Positions 1 through 8,151 of a DNA stretch of 64,000 bases are shown here, piece by piece (the first letter of the stretch is position 1; each line of letters begins with the position of its first letter). This stretch comes from Xaviernesmea oryzae (GTDB lineage Bacteria; Pseudomonadota; Alphaproteobacteria; Rhizobiales; Rhizobiaceae): positions 806,001 to 870,000 of the forward strand of contig NZ_FXAF01000011.1 of NCBI RefSeq assembly GCF_900177415.1. The letters run 5' to 3'. The notes below the pieces were generated by a model that saw only the letters and a program-made list of their open reading frames with translations, had not been told where the DNA came from and did not search any database. Made by a program: the position numbers and the translations under genes.

Positions 1-1751
1 TCTACCTGCGAGGCTTCCCCGTCTATTATACCGGCATGTTCCGTGATGGGCTCAAGCAGTTCAACGGCCCCTCCGCCTGGTTCCGCACCGAACCCTACGG
101 CCTCGAAGGAATCACGGTCCTCAAAGGGCCGGCATCCTCGCTCTACGGCGTCAGCGGCCCGGGCGGCATCGTCAATTTGGTGACCAAGCGGCCCAAGGAC
201 GAGCCGTTCCATGAAGTCGAAACGCTGATCGGCCAGGACAACCGCTACCAGGCGGCCTTCGATTTCTCCGGCCCGGTCGATGAGGAAGGCACGTTCCTCT
301 ATCGCCTGACCGGGCTCGGCCGGAAAAGCGACACGCACATCGAAGGCTATCGGGACGACACGGCCTACATCGCCCCCGCCTTCACCTGGAAGCCCGACGA
401 GGATACCAAATTTACGCTGCTCGGCGAATATTCCCGTTCGGTCACCGGCAGCACCGCCTACTTCTACAATCCTTCCGTTGGCGAGGTCTCCGACATCTAT
501 AGCGGCGACCCCGACTGGAACGACCTGACGACAAGGCAAGGCCGGATCGGCTACGAGTTCGAGCATCGTCTGAACGACGTTGTGACGTTACGTCAAAACC
601 TGCGTTACCATGATGTGGATGTCGATCTCCAATATAGCGGATTCAATCCCTCACCGCCGGCCCGCTCCTGGGCCCATTACAAGGAGCGCGTGAAGAATTT
701 CGGCGTCGACAACATGGCGCAGTTCGAGTTCGACACCGGACCGGTGAGCCATACGGCCGTGGTTGGCTTCAACTACAGCTGGTGGGACTACTCCACGCGT
801 GCCAAGGGCTCGGCAATTTCCATCGACGATCTGAAAGGACTTCCCTTCAATCCGGCCGGAAGCCAGGAAATGGACCAGTATGGCTTGTACGTCCACGATC
901 AGATGGAATGGGACAACTGGACGCTCTTCCTGAGCGGCCGGCAAGACTGGGCCATGTCCAAGAGTGTTCCCTCCACGGGTACGGAGGTGGACAGCACCGA
1001 CAGCGCTTTCTCCGGCCGTGTCGGCCTGTCCTATAGAACGGATTGGGGCGTAATACCCTATGCGAATTATTCCCGGTCTTTCTCGCCCAATGTCGGCTTC
1101 GTCTACGATGCCTCCAACACCCGCTCGGTTGCCAAGCCTACCTTGGCCGACCAGGTCGAGGTTGGTGTCAAATACGAGATTCCGGACACGAACGCAGTGC
1201 TCACTGCCAACTATTTCGACATCAAGCAAACCGATGGCGTGATTTTCGACGGCACGTTCGATACGGACGGCAACCAGGTCCAGCGCCAGCTCGACCTGCA
1301 TTCGCGCGGCGTCGAACTTGAAGCGAACGCCTCCTTCGACAATGGCTTCAGCCTGATTGCATCCTATACGTATATGCGGATGGAAATCGACGAAGGCCTG
1401 CCTGGAACCGTCGGCAACCAGCTTTCCGCAACGCCTAACCACATCGCATCTCTCTGGGGTCATTATCTCTTCGAAGACGGTCCGCTGGCGGGTCTGGGAA
1501 TAGGCGCCGGCGTCCGCTACATCGGTAAAAGCTATGGCGATGACGGGAACACCTTCAAGAACGAGGCTCGGACGCTCGTCGATGCCGCCGTCTCCTATGA
1601 TTTCGGCTATCAGAACCCCGATCTGAAGGGGCTTACGCTGCAGGTTAATGCCAAGAACCTGTTCGATACGGTCAAGCCTATCTGCTCTGCCGGCAATTGC
1701 TACTGGGATGAAGGCCGCGCCGTCTATGGCAGCCTGCGGTACCGCTTCTGA
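1..1751 (+). CDS. TonB-dependent siderophore receptor, 5' end outside window
   Basis: Outer-membrane gated channel that imports a ferric siderophore using TonB energy. The reading frame is open from base 3, so the signal peptide, TonB box and early plug domain lie left of the window; the methionine at 36 is internal. Visible are the end of the plug (VLKGPASSLYG, GGIVNLVTKRP, about residues 28-52 counted from that Met) and a long beta-barrel region ending in an aromatic residue (SLRYRF), the usual outer-membrane insertion signal. The stop overlaps the next start (TGATG), so it is translationally coupled to an RhtX/FptX-like permease. Siderophore identity cannot be read; a ferrichrome or hydroxamate type is plausible from the family only. 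Confidence 0.93.
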   Translation, partial: YLRGFPVYYTGMFRDGLKQFNGPSAWFRTEPYGLEGITVLKGPASSLYGVSGPGGIVNLVTKRPKDEPFHEVETLIGQDNRYQAAFDFSGPVDEEGTFLYRLTGLGRKSDTHIEGYRDDTAYIAPAFTWKPDEDTKFTLLGEYSRSVTGSTAYFYNPSVGEVSDIYSGDPDWNDLTTRQGRIGYEFEHRLNDVVTLRQNLRYHDVDVDLQYSGFNPSPPARSWAHYKERVKNFGVDNMAQFEFDTGPVSHTAVVGFNYSWWDYSTRAKGSAISIDDLKGLPFNPAGSQEMDQYGLYVHDQMEWDNWTLFLSGRQDWAMSKSVPSTGTEVDSTDSAFSGRVGLSYRTDWGVIPYANYSRSFSPNVGFVYDASNTRSVAKPTLADQVEVGVKYEIPDTNAVLTANYFDIKQTDGVIFDGTFDTDGNQVQRQLDLHSRGVELEANASFDNGFSLIASYTYMRMEIDEGLPGTVGNQLSATPNHIASLWGHYLFEDGPLAGLGIGAGVRYIGKSYGDDGNTFKNEARTLVDAAVSYDFGYQNPDLKGLTLQVNAKNLFDTVKPICSAGNCYWDEGRAVYGSLRYRF

Positions 1752-2977
1752 TGTCTGAGGCCGTGCAAACCGGAAAGGTCTCGCCGCTCCTCGTGCTTTC
1801 GGGGATCGGCGGACTTTATGTGGCGCAGAGCGTCATCGGCGGCATCACCTGGACGGGCCTGCCGGCGATCATGCGCTCGGAGGGCGTGCCCCTCGACCAG
1901 ATCGGCTACGTGTCGCTGATCGCGCTGCCTTGGGCGCTGAAATTTCTATGGTCGCCGTGGGTGGAACGTTATCGCCTGCCCCCGGCCGGAAAAAACCGCT
2001 CGGCTGAGATCGTGGCGATCGGCGGGCTGATCTGCGTCGTCGGCCTGTTTCTGGCCGGCAATCTTTCGCCCGGCGAAGCGATGCCGCTGCTCGGTTGTCT
2101 GACGATCGTCGCTTTCGCCGCTTCCACGGTCGATATCGCTTGCGACGGCTTTGCGGTGCAGAGCCTGGCGAAGGCCGAGCACGGCTGGGGCAACGCGGCA
2201 CAGGTCGGCGGCGCTTATCTCGGCTCGGCGATCGGCGGCGGTCTGTTCCTCTTCCTCGTGGGCATCTTCGGCTGGTCCTGGGCAGCCTGGACCATGACCG
2301 CCGTTCTCGTCCTGCTCGGCCTGCCCTTCCTGCTGGGGGCCGCCCGCAACCTGCCGGAAGAGGCCCGCCAGCACGTGCCCTCGCTCGGGGCTGCATTGAA
2401 GCGTCTCGAACTCCGCCGGGGTTTGCTCGTTTCGGCGGTCTTCGTCGTCGCACAGAAGACGGCGATGGGCATGATCGGACCGTTCCTGGTCGATGCCGGC
2501 TTCGATGTGGCGACGATCGGGCTTTTGAACGGTCTCGGCAGCATTTTCGTCGGACTTGGCGCAGCACTCCTCGGCGGACTTTGCGTCAGGCTCTGGGGTG
2601 TCCGCGCCGTGCTGGTCCTGTCCCTGTTGATCCAGGCCGCCTTTCTTGCCCTGTTCTCCTTTGCCGCCTTCACGAGACTTCTGCCAGAAAGCCTGCTGGT
2701 GATTGCCGCGATCGGCAGCTCTTCCGGCATCATGGCCTTCGGCTTCGTGGCGCTCTACGCACAATTCATGCGCTGGTCCGACCCGAAGCAGGCCGGCGTC
2801 GATTTCACGCTCTTCCAGTGCATGGATGCGCTTGTGAGCATCATCGGCGGCATGCTGGCCGGCCAGGTCGCCAATGCTTTCGGCTACGGCATCTTCTTCG
2901 GCTGCGCGGCCGCTCTTGCGGTCGGCGCCGCGCCGGCGATCGCAACGGCGGCAAAGCCGGAAAATGCTGTCGCCTGA
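1751..2977 (+). CDS. RhtX/FptX-family siderophore permease (MFS)
   Basis: 408-residue inner-membrane protein with about twelve hydrophobic segments and no ATPase partner nearby. Its start overlaps the receptor stop by one base. The length, the early ITWTGLPAIMR segment and the position behind a TonB receptor match the RhtX/FptX family, which moves ferric siderophores such as rhizobactin 1021 or pyochelin across the inner membrane as a single polypeptide. A generic AmpG-like MFS is the alternative, since AmpG is a relative of this family. Receptor linkage makes siderophore import more likely. Confidence 0.82.
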   Translation: MSEAVQTGKVSPLLVLSGIGGLYVAQSVIGGITWTGLPAIMRSEGVPLDQIGYVSLIALPWALKFLWSPWVERYRLPPAGKNRSAEIVAIGGLICVVGLFLAGNLSPGEAMPLLGCLTIVAFAASTVDIACDGFAVQSLAKAEHGWGNAAQVGGAYLGSAIGGGLFLFLVGIFGWSWAAWTMTAVLVLLGLPFLLGAARNLPEEARQHVPSLGAALKRLELRRGLLVSAVFVVAQKTAMGMIGPFLVDAGFDVATIGLLNGLGSIFVGLGAALLGGLCVRLWGVRAVLVLSLLIQAAFLALFSFAAFTRLLPESLLVIAAIGSSSGIMAFGFVALYAQFMRWSDPKQAGVDFTLFQCMDALVSIIGGMLAGQVANAFGYGIFFGCAAALAVGAAPAIATAAKPENAVA

Positions 2978-2985
2978 TTTTTTAG

Positions 2986-3007
2986 GAGCGGCGTGACTTC
3001 ACGCCGC
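2986..3007. terminator. Hairpin between convergent siderophore genes
   Basis: Perfect 9-bp stem (AGCGGCGTG / CACGCCGCT) with a 4-base loop. It overlaps the stop codon of the minus-strand siderophore-interacting gene. A T-run (2976-2982) sits on the wrong side for a classic plus-strand intrinsic terminator, so termination is possible but unproven. Confidence 0.4.
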
Positions 3008-4084
3008 TTCGCTGCGGGCATCGTCGCCCTGCGCACCGCGGCGCCAATAGGCGACGATGAGCTGCCTGTCCTTCGCCAGTCCCCACTCCTTGCGAACGAT
3101 CCGGCGGATTTCCTTGAAGTCGGTGAACTCCGAACCGGACCAGACGAAGATGTCTTCCGGTAAGGTTTTCGGATCGATCTTCCGCACCGCGTCCGTCAGA
3201 AGCCCGGTGGTCCCAGCCGGACGGCCTTTGCGGAAGAGCCACCGCACCGATGCGGTTTCGGCCTTGAGCGGCAGGATATCGCCCGGGCCATCCACCTCGA
3301 TCCACACATCGGCGGTCCTGCCCTCAGGCAGCTCCCTGAGAATGCGGGAGATCGCCGGGATGGCTGTGTCGTCGCCGAGCAGGATCAGGTGCCCGCCATC
3401 TGGAACATGTTCGCCGCCGGGGCCGATCATGCCGATCACGTCACCCGGTTTCGCCGTCTGCGCGAACTTCGCGGCCGGCGTTTCCAGGCCCGGATGCAGC
3501 ACGAAATCGATATCGACAAAGCCTTTTTCCACGTCGATCGCCTGGATCGTATAGATCCGCACGGTAAGCGCATCCTCGCCCTGCGGCCAGACGAGAAGCC
3601 CGTCCTCGCCGATCGTCGGCCAGACAGGTTTCCGTCCCCGCGGCGGGATCAGCAGCCGGAGATGAATGCCACCGGACGCAAAGCGGCCGATATCCCTCGC
3701 GGAGAAACGCAACCGCTGCATATGCGGTGAAATCCGCTCGGACGACATCACCGTGATCTCACGGAAGAACACAGGGATCGATGACGTGCCGCCATCGCCC
3801 GACCAGCGGATGGCCACGGCGGAGTCGAGATATTCCCGCACATGGCCGGCAACGATCATCCTCATATAGGAAAGATCGGTCTCATCCGCCGCGGAAACCC
3901 TGATCTTCAGGTCCTGATCGTCCAGCTCCAGGATCACAGAACCGTAATGCATGCGGAACCGCCATTCGTTTCCGCGCTCGACCGGAAGCCGATGGTCCTC
4001 GTGGTCCCGGCACATCCCGCGGACCGCGACCGCCGCCGCCTGGTGCCGGATCACAGTCTCGGCGGTGAGTTCCTGGCTTGTCAT
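2999..4084 (-). CDS. DUF2218-siderophore-interacting (ViuB-type) ferric reductase fusion
   Basis: 361 residues. The first ~95 residues form a DUF2218-like domain. Residues ~105-350 are a siderophore-interacting flavoprotein with an FAD-binding RIYT motif (176-179, canonical RxYT), a glycine-rich LLGDDTAIPAI segment and a C-terminal WSGSEFT segment. The family reduces ferric siderophores in the cytoplasm with NAD(P)H to release iron. It converges on the receptor/permease pair, fitting the last step of the same uptake route. The start has an AAAGGA ribosome site. No clear Fur or RirA box was found by eye in the 263 bases upstream. Confidence 0.9.
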   Translation of the reverse strand: MTSQELTAETVIRHQAAAVAVRGMCRDHEDHRLPVERGNEWRFRMHYGSVILELDDQDLKIRVSAADETDLSYMRMIVAGHVREYLDSAVAIRWSGDGGTSSIPVFFREITVMSSERISPHMQRLRFSARDIGRFASGGIHLRLLIPPRGRKPVWPTIGEDGLLVWPQGEDALTVRIYTIQAIDVEKGFVDIDFVLHPGLETPAAKFAQTAKPGDVIGMIGPGGEHVPDGGHLILLGDDTAIPAISRILRELPEGRTADVWIEVDGPGDILPLKAETASVRWLFRKGRPAGTTGLLTDAVRKIDPKTLPEDIFVWSGSEFTDFKEIRRIVRKEWGLAKDRQLIVAYWRRGAQGDDARSEAA

Positions 4085-4210
4085 CGATTGTCCTTTCGTG
4101 CGGGTATGGCGATCCCACAGATAAAGCGGATTCGATCTATCAAGTTTTTATCCGGTATTGAAGTCTCTTGCGAATGTTTCTTCGGAGTATGGGAGAGGAG
4201 TGAATCCAAC

Positions 4211-4244
4211 TTGTTCGTGACAAGCGCCGCTACTTGTCATACAT
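4211..4244. promoter_or_regulatory. Candidate GntR operator dyads upstream of the regulator gene
   Basis: Two TTGT/ACA dyads lie in the 263-base gap between the divergent genes: TTGT-5-ACAA at 4211-4223 and TTGTCATACAT at 4234-4244. The latter fits the FadR-subfamily pattern TNGTNNNACNA except at the last base. Reverse-complemented, the site at 5125-5135 matches it at 9 of 11 positions, suggesting autoregulation. The rest of the gap shows no gene. Confidence 0.5.
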
Positions 4245-4347
4245 GTTTGAGAACTCGAATAACGAGCTGACCCGGTTTGGCGCCGAGGCTCACTTGATAT
4301 ATGAGTTGGCGCCACATCGCGGCACGCCCTGAGCATGGAGGAAGGAA

Positions 4348-5100
4348 ATGAGCGTTGAGACGAAACTCGATACCGGAAAAGGATCGGGGACGCTTGTTTC
4401 AAAACTGGGCGATACGCTCCGCCATGCGATCGTGACCGGCCAGTTTCCGCCGGGCTCGCGCCTGCCGAGCGAAGCACAGCTGACCGAAACCCATGGCGTC
4501 AGCCGCACCGTCGTGCGCGAGGCGATCGCCGCTCTCCGCGCCGACCGCCTCGTGGAGGCTCGCCAGGGCGCCGGCGTCTTCGTGCTGGAGCCGCCCTCTT
4601 CCACGCCATCGTCCATGCTGTCGTTTCCCAGCATCGATCTCGCGCGTGTCTCCTCGATGATCGAACTCCTGGAGCTGCGGACAGCGGTCGAGGTCGAAGC
4701 GGCAGGTCTTGCTGCACTGCGCCGGTCGCCTGCACAGGAGGAGGTCATCCTCGAGCGGCATTATGCGGTGAGAGCCTGCCTGGAGGCGTCGCGGCCGACC
4801 AGCGAGGCCGATTTCGCCCTGCATCTCGCCATCGCCGAAGCGACCAACAATCCTCGCTTCCGCGAGTTCCTGACGATGATCGGCCGCAGCCTCATTCCGC
4901 GCGCCGCCCTTCGCCCGGACGACTCGGAGACCGACCAGACCGCCTATATCAAGCTTCTCGACGAGGAGCATGAGGCGATCGTGGCGGCGATCTCGGACGG
5001 CGACGAGGAAGCCGCTCGCGAGGCCATGCGCAGCCACCTGCGCGGCAGCCAGTTGCGCTATCGGTCGCTTCTCAGGGAGCTCAGGGAATCTGTAAGATGA
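4348..5100 (+). CDS. GntR/FadR-family regulator of the uronate operon
   Basis: 250 residues. An N-terminal winged helix (about 10-80) has the family SRLPSEAQL and SRTVVREAI segments. An FCD effector domain follows (about 95-235) with the expected metal-ligand pattern: D-x3-H in DFALH, then His in EHEAI and MRSHL. The start has a strong GGAGGAAGGAA site. It lies 71 bases ahead of kdgD, with TTGT/ACA dyads on both sides of it, so it probably represses itself and the downstream operon. By analogy with Agrobacterium GguR the ligand may be a uronate-derived lactone or aldarate; this is inference. Confidence 0.9.
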   Translation: MSVETKLDTGKGSGTLVSKLGDTLRHAIVTGQFPPGSRLPSEAQLTETHGVSRTVVREAIAALRADRLVEARQGAGVFVLEPPSSTPSSMLSFPSIDLARVSSMIELLELRTAVEVEAAGLAALRRSPAQEEVILERHYAVRACLEASRPTSEADFALHLAIAEATNNPRFREFLTMIGRSLIPRAALRPDDSETDQTAYIKLLDEEHEAIVAAISDGDEEAAREAMRSHLRGSQLRYRSLLRELRESVR

Positions 5101-5101
5101 C

Positions 5102-5135
5102 TTGTTGACACAAGTCGGGCCGACCTGTACGACAA
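5102..5135 (+). promoter_or_regulatory. Promoter with GntR operator dyads for the uronate operon
   Basis: A TTGACA -35 hexamer at 5105-5110 and TACGAC at 5128-5133 (17-base spacer) form a plausible sigma-70 promoter. A perfect ACTTGT-TGAC-ACAAGT palindrome (5100-5115) covers the -35, and CTGTACGACAA (5125-5135), close to the reverse complement of the site before the regulator gene, covers the -10. This arrangement suits repression. Confidence 0.52.
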
Positions 5136-5171
5136 TTCTGTCTGGAGGAGACGCTACAGAGGAAGTCCATT

Positions 5172-6077
5172 ATGGCGCCAGAAGAGATCAAGGCTGCGCT
5201 TGGCGCTGGCCTGCTGTCCTTTCCCGTAACTCACTTCGACAAGCAAGGTCAGTTTGAGCCGGAAAGCTACCGCCGCCACGTCGAATGGCTGTCCGGTTTC
5301 GAGGCCCCTGTTCTGTTCGCGGCTGGCGGCACGGGCGAATTCTTCTCGCTGTCCCCGAATGAAATTCCAGGCATCGTCGCCGCCGCCAAGGAGGCTTCCG
5401 GCAAGACGGCGATCGTCTCGGGCTGCGGCTTCGGCACGCATGTCGGCGTCGAACTGGCCCGGGCGGTCGAAAAGGCCGGTGCCGACGGCATCCTGCTCCT
5501 GCCCCATTATCTGATCGATGCCCCGCAGGAAGGCCTCTATCAGCATGTGAAGCGCATCTGCCAGTCGGTCGGCATCGGCGTCATGGTCTACAACCGAGAC
5601 AATTCGGTTCTCGGCGTGGACACGTTGAAGCGGCTCTGCGACGAATGCCCGAACCTGATCGCCTTCAAGGACGGCACCGGCGATATCGGCCTTGTGCGGC
5701 AGATCACCGCCACCATGGGCGACCGTCTGATGTATCTCGGCGGCATGCCGACGGCGGAGCTCTTCGCGGAAGCCTATCTCGGCGCCGGCTTCACCACCTA
5801 TTCCTCGGCGGTCTTCAATTTCGTGCCCGGCCTCGCGGTCGAATTCTACAAGGCGCTGCGTGCGGGCAACCGCACCCGTTGCGAGGAAATCCTGAGGGAT
5901 TTCTTCTATCCCTTCATGGCGCTGCGCAGCCGCCGCAAGGGGTATGCCGTCGCGGCCATCAAGGCCGGTGTGCGCCTGCAGGGCTTCGATGCCGGAAAGG
6001 TGCGGCCGCCGCTCGACGACCTGACCGCGGAAGAGGAGGACATGCTCCTCAAGCTTATCGGCTCTCACAGGCGGTAA
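5172..6077 (+). CDS. kdgD: 5-dehydro-4-deoxyglucarate dehydratase (KdgD)
   Basis: 301-residue DHDPS-superfamily enzyme that dehydrates and decarboxylates 5-keto-4-deoxyglucarate to alpha-ketoglutarate semialdehyde. Visible are the substrate-carboxylate loop GGTGEF (52-57), the catalytic Tyr140 in VYNRDN and the Schiff-base Lys166 in AFKDGTGD, a KdgD-like context. It is first in a plus-strand operon; gci follows after 4 bases and a semialdehyde dehydrogenase lies further down, supplying the next step to alpha-ketoglutarate. The start has a GAGGAA site 7 bases upstream. Confidence 0.92.
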   Translation: MAPEEIKAALGAGLLSFPVTHFDKQGQFEPESYRRHVEWLSGFEAPVLFAAGGTGEFFSLSPNEIPGIVAAAKEASGKTAIVSGCGFGTHVGVELARAVEKAGADGILLLPHYLIDAPQEGLYQHVKRICQSVGIGVMVYNRDNSVLGVDTLKRLCDECPNLIAFKDGTGDIGLVRQITATMGDRLMYLGGMPTAELFAEAYLGAGFTTYSSAVFNFVPGLAVEFYKALRAGNRTRCEEILRDFFYPFMALRSRRKGYAVAAIKAGVRLQGFDAGKVRPPLDDLTAEEEDMLLKLIGSHRR

Positions 6078-6081
6078 TCCG

Positions 6082-7218
6082 ATGAAGATCGCCTCCGTCC
6101 GCACCCACCTCCTCGAACACAAGCTAGACGTCGCCTTCGAAAGCGCATCCATGCGCTTCGATCGCCGCGCGCACGTGCTCGTCGAAATCGAATGCGACGA
6201 CGGTACGATCGGGTGGGGCGAATGCCTCGGCCCTGCCCGCCCGAATGCTGCGGTCGTCGCGACCTACGCGAACTGGATGATCGGCGAGAACCCGCTGGAG
6301 ACGGAGAAGATCTGGGCGCGGCTTTATAACACGCTGCGCGACCAGGGCCAGCGCGGCCTCGCCGTCACCGCTCTCTCCGGCATCGACATCGCGCTCTGGG
6401 ATATCAAGGGCAAGCATTTCGGCGTACCGGTTTCGATCCTGCTCGGGGGTCGTTTCCGTGAATCCGTCAGGGCCTATGCGACGGGCAGTTTCAAGCGCGA
6501 CGGCGTCGATCGCGCCGAGGACAATGCGGCGGATGTCGCCCGTTACCGCGAGCAGGGTTTTCACGCCACCAAGATCAAGATCGGCTTCGGTGTCGAGGAG
6601 GACCTGGCGGTCATTCGCGCCGTGCGCGATGCCGCCGGCCCCGACATGCGGCTGATGATCGACGCCAATCACGGTTATGACGCCGTCGAGGCGATCAGGC
6701 TCGGAAACGCGGCTGCCGAATACGGTATCGTCTGGTTCGAGGAGCCGGTCGTGCCCGAACAGCTCGCCGCCTATCGTGAGGTGCGTGCCCGCCAGCCGAT
6801 CCCGGTCGCCGGCGGCGAGACCTGGCATAGCCGCTGGGGCATGCGCGAGCCGGTGGAAACCCGCGCCGTCGATATCCTGCAGCCCGACCTTGCCGGGGTC
6901 GGCGGTTTTACCGAAGCCAAGCGGGTTGCCGACCTTGCGGCGCTGCATGGCATACGCGTCGTACCGCATGTCTGGGGCACGGCTGTCCATATCGCCGCCG
7001 CCTTGCAATTCATGGCCGCGATGGTGCCAAGCCCCGTTCGGGTCAACCCGATCGAACCGATCCTCGAATTCGACCGCACCCACAATCCGTTCCGTCAGGC
7101 GGTGATCAAAACGCCGATCGAACACGAGCGCGGCGTGGTTCAGATCCCGAACGGCCCCGGCCTCGGGATCGAAATCAACCGCGATGCGCTCGCCGAATTC
7201 CGCATGGGAGATATCTGA
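6082..7218 (+). CDS. gci: D-galactarolactone cycloisomerase-like enolase-superfamily enzyme
   Basis: 378 residues. Enolase-superfamily features: KIK (164-166) on the second barrel strand, metal ligands Asp194 (IDANHG), Glu220/221 (WFEEP) and Glu246 (GGE), and His296 in VPHVWGT. Segments such as SASMRFDRRAHVLVEIE and RVNPIEPI match what I remember of Agrobacterium Gci, which opens D-galactaro-1,4-lactone to 3-deoxy-2-keto-hexarate. Genes on both sides supply the preceding lactone isomerase and the following KdgD step. A plain galactarate dehydratase is the main alternative. The stop overlaps the next start (TGATG). Confidence 0.88.
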   Translation: MKIASVRTHLLEHKLDVAFESASMRFDRRAHVLVEIECDDGTIGWGECLGPARPNAAVVATYANWMIGENPLETEKIWARLYNTLRDQGQRGLAVTALSGIDIALWDIKGKHFGVPVSILLGGRFRESVRAYATGSFKRDGVDRAEDNAADVARYREQGFHATKIKIGFGVEEDLAVIRAVRDAAGPDMRLMIDANHGYDAVEAIRLGNAAAEYGIVWFEEPVVPEQLAAYREVRARQPIPVAGGETWHSRWGMREPVETRAVDILQPDLAGVGGFTEAKRVADLAALHGIRVVPHVWGTAVHIAAALQFMAAMVPSPVRVNPIEPILEFDRTHNPFRQAVIKTPIEHERGVVQIPNGPGLGIEINRDALAEFRMGDI

Positions 7219-8099
7219 TGCTCGTCCGTACCCTTTCCGGCACCCCTCTCAAGACCAAGCTGCCGAAGGGCACGGTCGACACTCAGATGCACATGTACCT
7301 GCCGGGCTATCCCTCCCTCCCCGGTGGACCGGCGCTGCCGGTCGGCGCTCTGCCGGATGCGGACCAGTACCGGCAGCTCATGCGCTGGCTCGGCATCGAC
7401 CGGGTCGTCATCACCCAGGGCAATGCCCACCAGAGGGACAATTCCAACCTTGTCGCCTGCCTTGCCGAAATGGGTGATATCGCCCGCGGTGTCGGCGTCA
7501 TCGACGCGACCACTTCCGACGCCGAGATGGAGCGTCTTTCCGCAGCCGGGATCGTCGGCGCGCGGATCATGGATCTGCCCGGCGGCGCCGTAAATCTCGG
7601 CGAGCTCGAGGCGGTCGATGCGAAGGCGGCGGCCCATGGCTGGATGCTGGCGGTCCAGTTCGACGGCAGCGATATCCTGGATCACGAAGCGCGGCTCGCC
7701 AAGCTGAAGTCACGCTGGGTCCTCGATCACCATGGCAAGTTCTTTGCCGGTGTCACGCCGGAGAGCCCGCAGATCGCGGCCGTCAAAAGGCTGATCGATG
7801 CCGGGCGCTGCTGGTTCAAGTTCGCCGGCGTCTACGAATCCTCGAAAGCCGGCGGACCGGACTATGCCGATGTCGCCGCCTTTTCCCGCGAGATCGCGAA
7901 ATACGCGCCGGAACGCATCGTCTGGGGCACCAATTGGCCGCACAATCTCGCCCGCGAACAGGCCGACTATCCGGATGACGCCGCGCTCACCGACACCGTG
8001 CTTGGCTGGCTGCCGGACGAAGCCGCGCGCCATCGCGCGCTCGTGAAAAATCCCGAAGAGCTTTACGGCCTTCCCGAGTGGGAAGCCGGAGGGAAGTGA
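7218..8099 (+). CDS. gli: Amidohydrolase-superfamily D-galactarolactone isomerase-like protein
   Basis: 293-residue TIM-barrel amidohydrolase (amidohydrolase_2 type). The N-terminal metal motif is DTQMHMY, so the usual first His of HxH is replaced by Gln. The C-terminal barrel motif is WGTNWPHN. In Agrobacterium, Gli converts D-galactaro-1,5-lactone (the uronate dehydrogenase product) into the 1,4-lactone used by Gci. Direct overlap with gci, plus kdgD in the same operon, supports that role. A related 2-pyrone-4,6-dicarboxylate lactonase is the family alternative, but no aromatic-degradation gene is nearby. Confidence 0.82.
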   Translation: MLVRTLSGTPLKTKLPKGTVDTQMHMYLPGYPSLPGGPALPVGALPDADQYRQLMRWLGIDRVVITQGNAHQRDNSNLVACLAEMGDIARGVGVIDATTSDAEMERLSAAGIVGARIMDLPGGAVNLGELEAVDAKAAAHGWMLAVQFDGSDILDHEARLAKLKSRWVLDHHGKFFAGVTPESPQIAAVKRLIDAGRCWFKFAGVYESSKAGGPDYADVAAFSREIAKYAPERIVWGTNWPHNLAREQADYPDDAALTDTVLGWLPDEAARHRALVKNPEELYGLPEWEAGGK

Positions 8100-8109
8100 C
8101 GAACGATAA

Positions 8110-8133
8110 CCGGAGCGAGGAGGCTCCGGATTT
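8110..8133 (+). terminator. Intra-operon hairpin before the TRAP binding-protein gene
   Basis: CCGGAGC-GAGGAG-GCTCCGG (8110-8129), a 7-bp stem with 6-base loop, followed by ATTTT. Its place between enzyme and transporter genes suggests partial termination or a 5' stabilising structure for the abundant binding-protein message. Confidence 0.5.
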
Positions 8134-8151
8134 TAACCAGAGGAGGAAGAC

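Noticed and set aside
651..1463. 270-codon open frame opposite the TonB receptor
   Set aside because: Low-complexity shadow of a GC-rich gene; no family motifs, and the receptor frame is continuous and recognisable.
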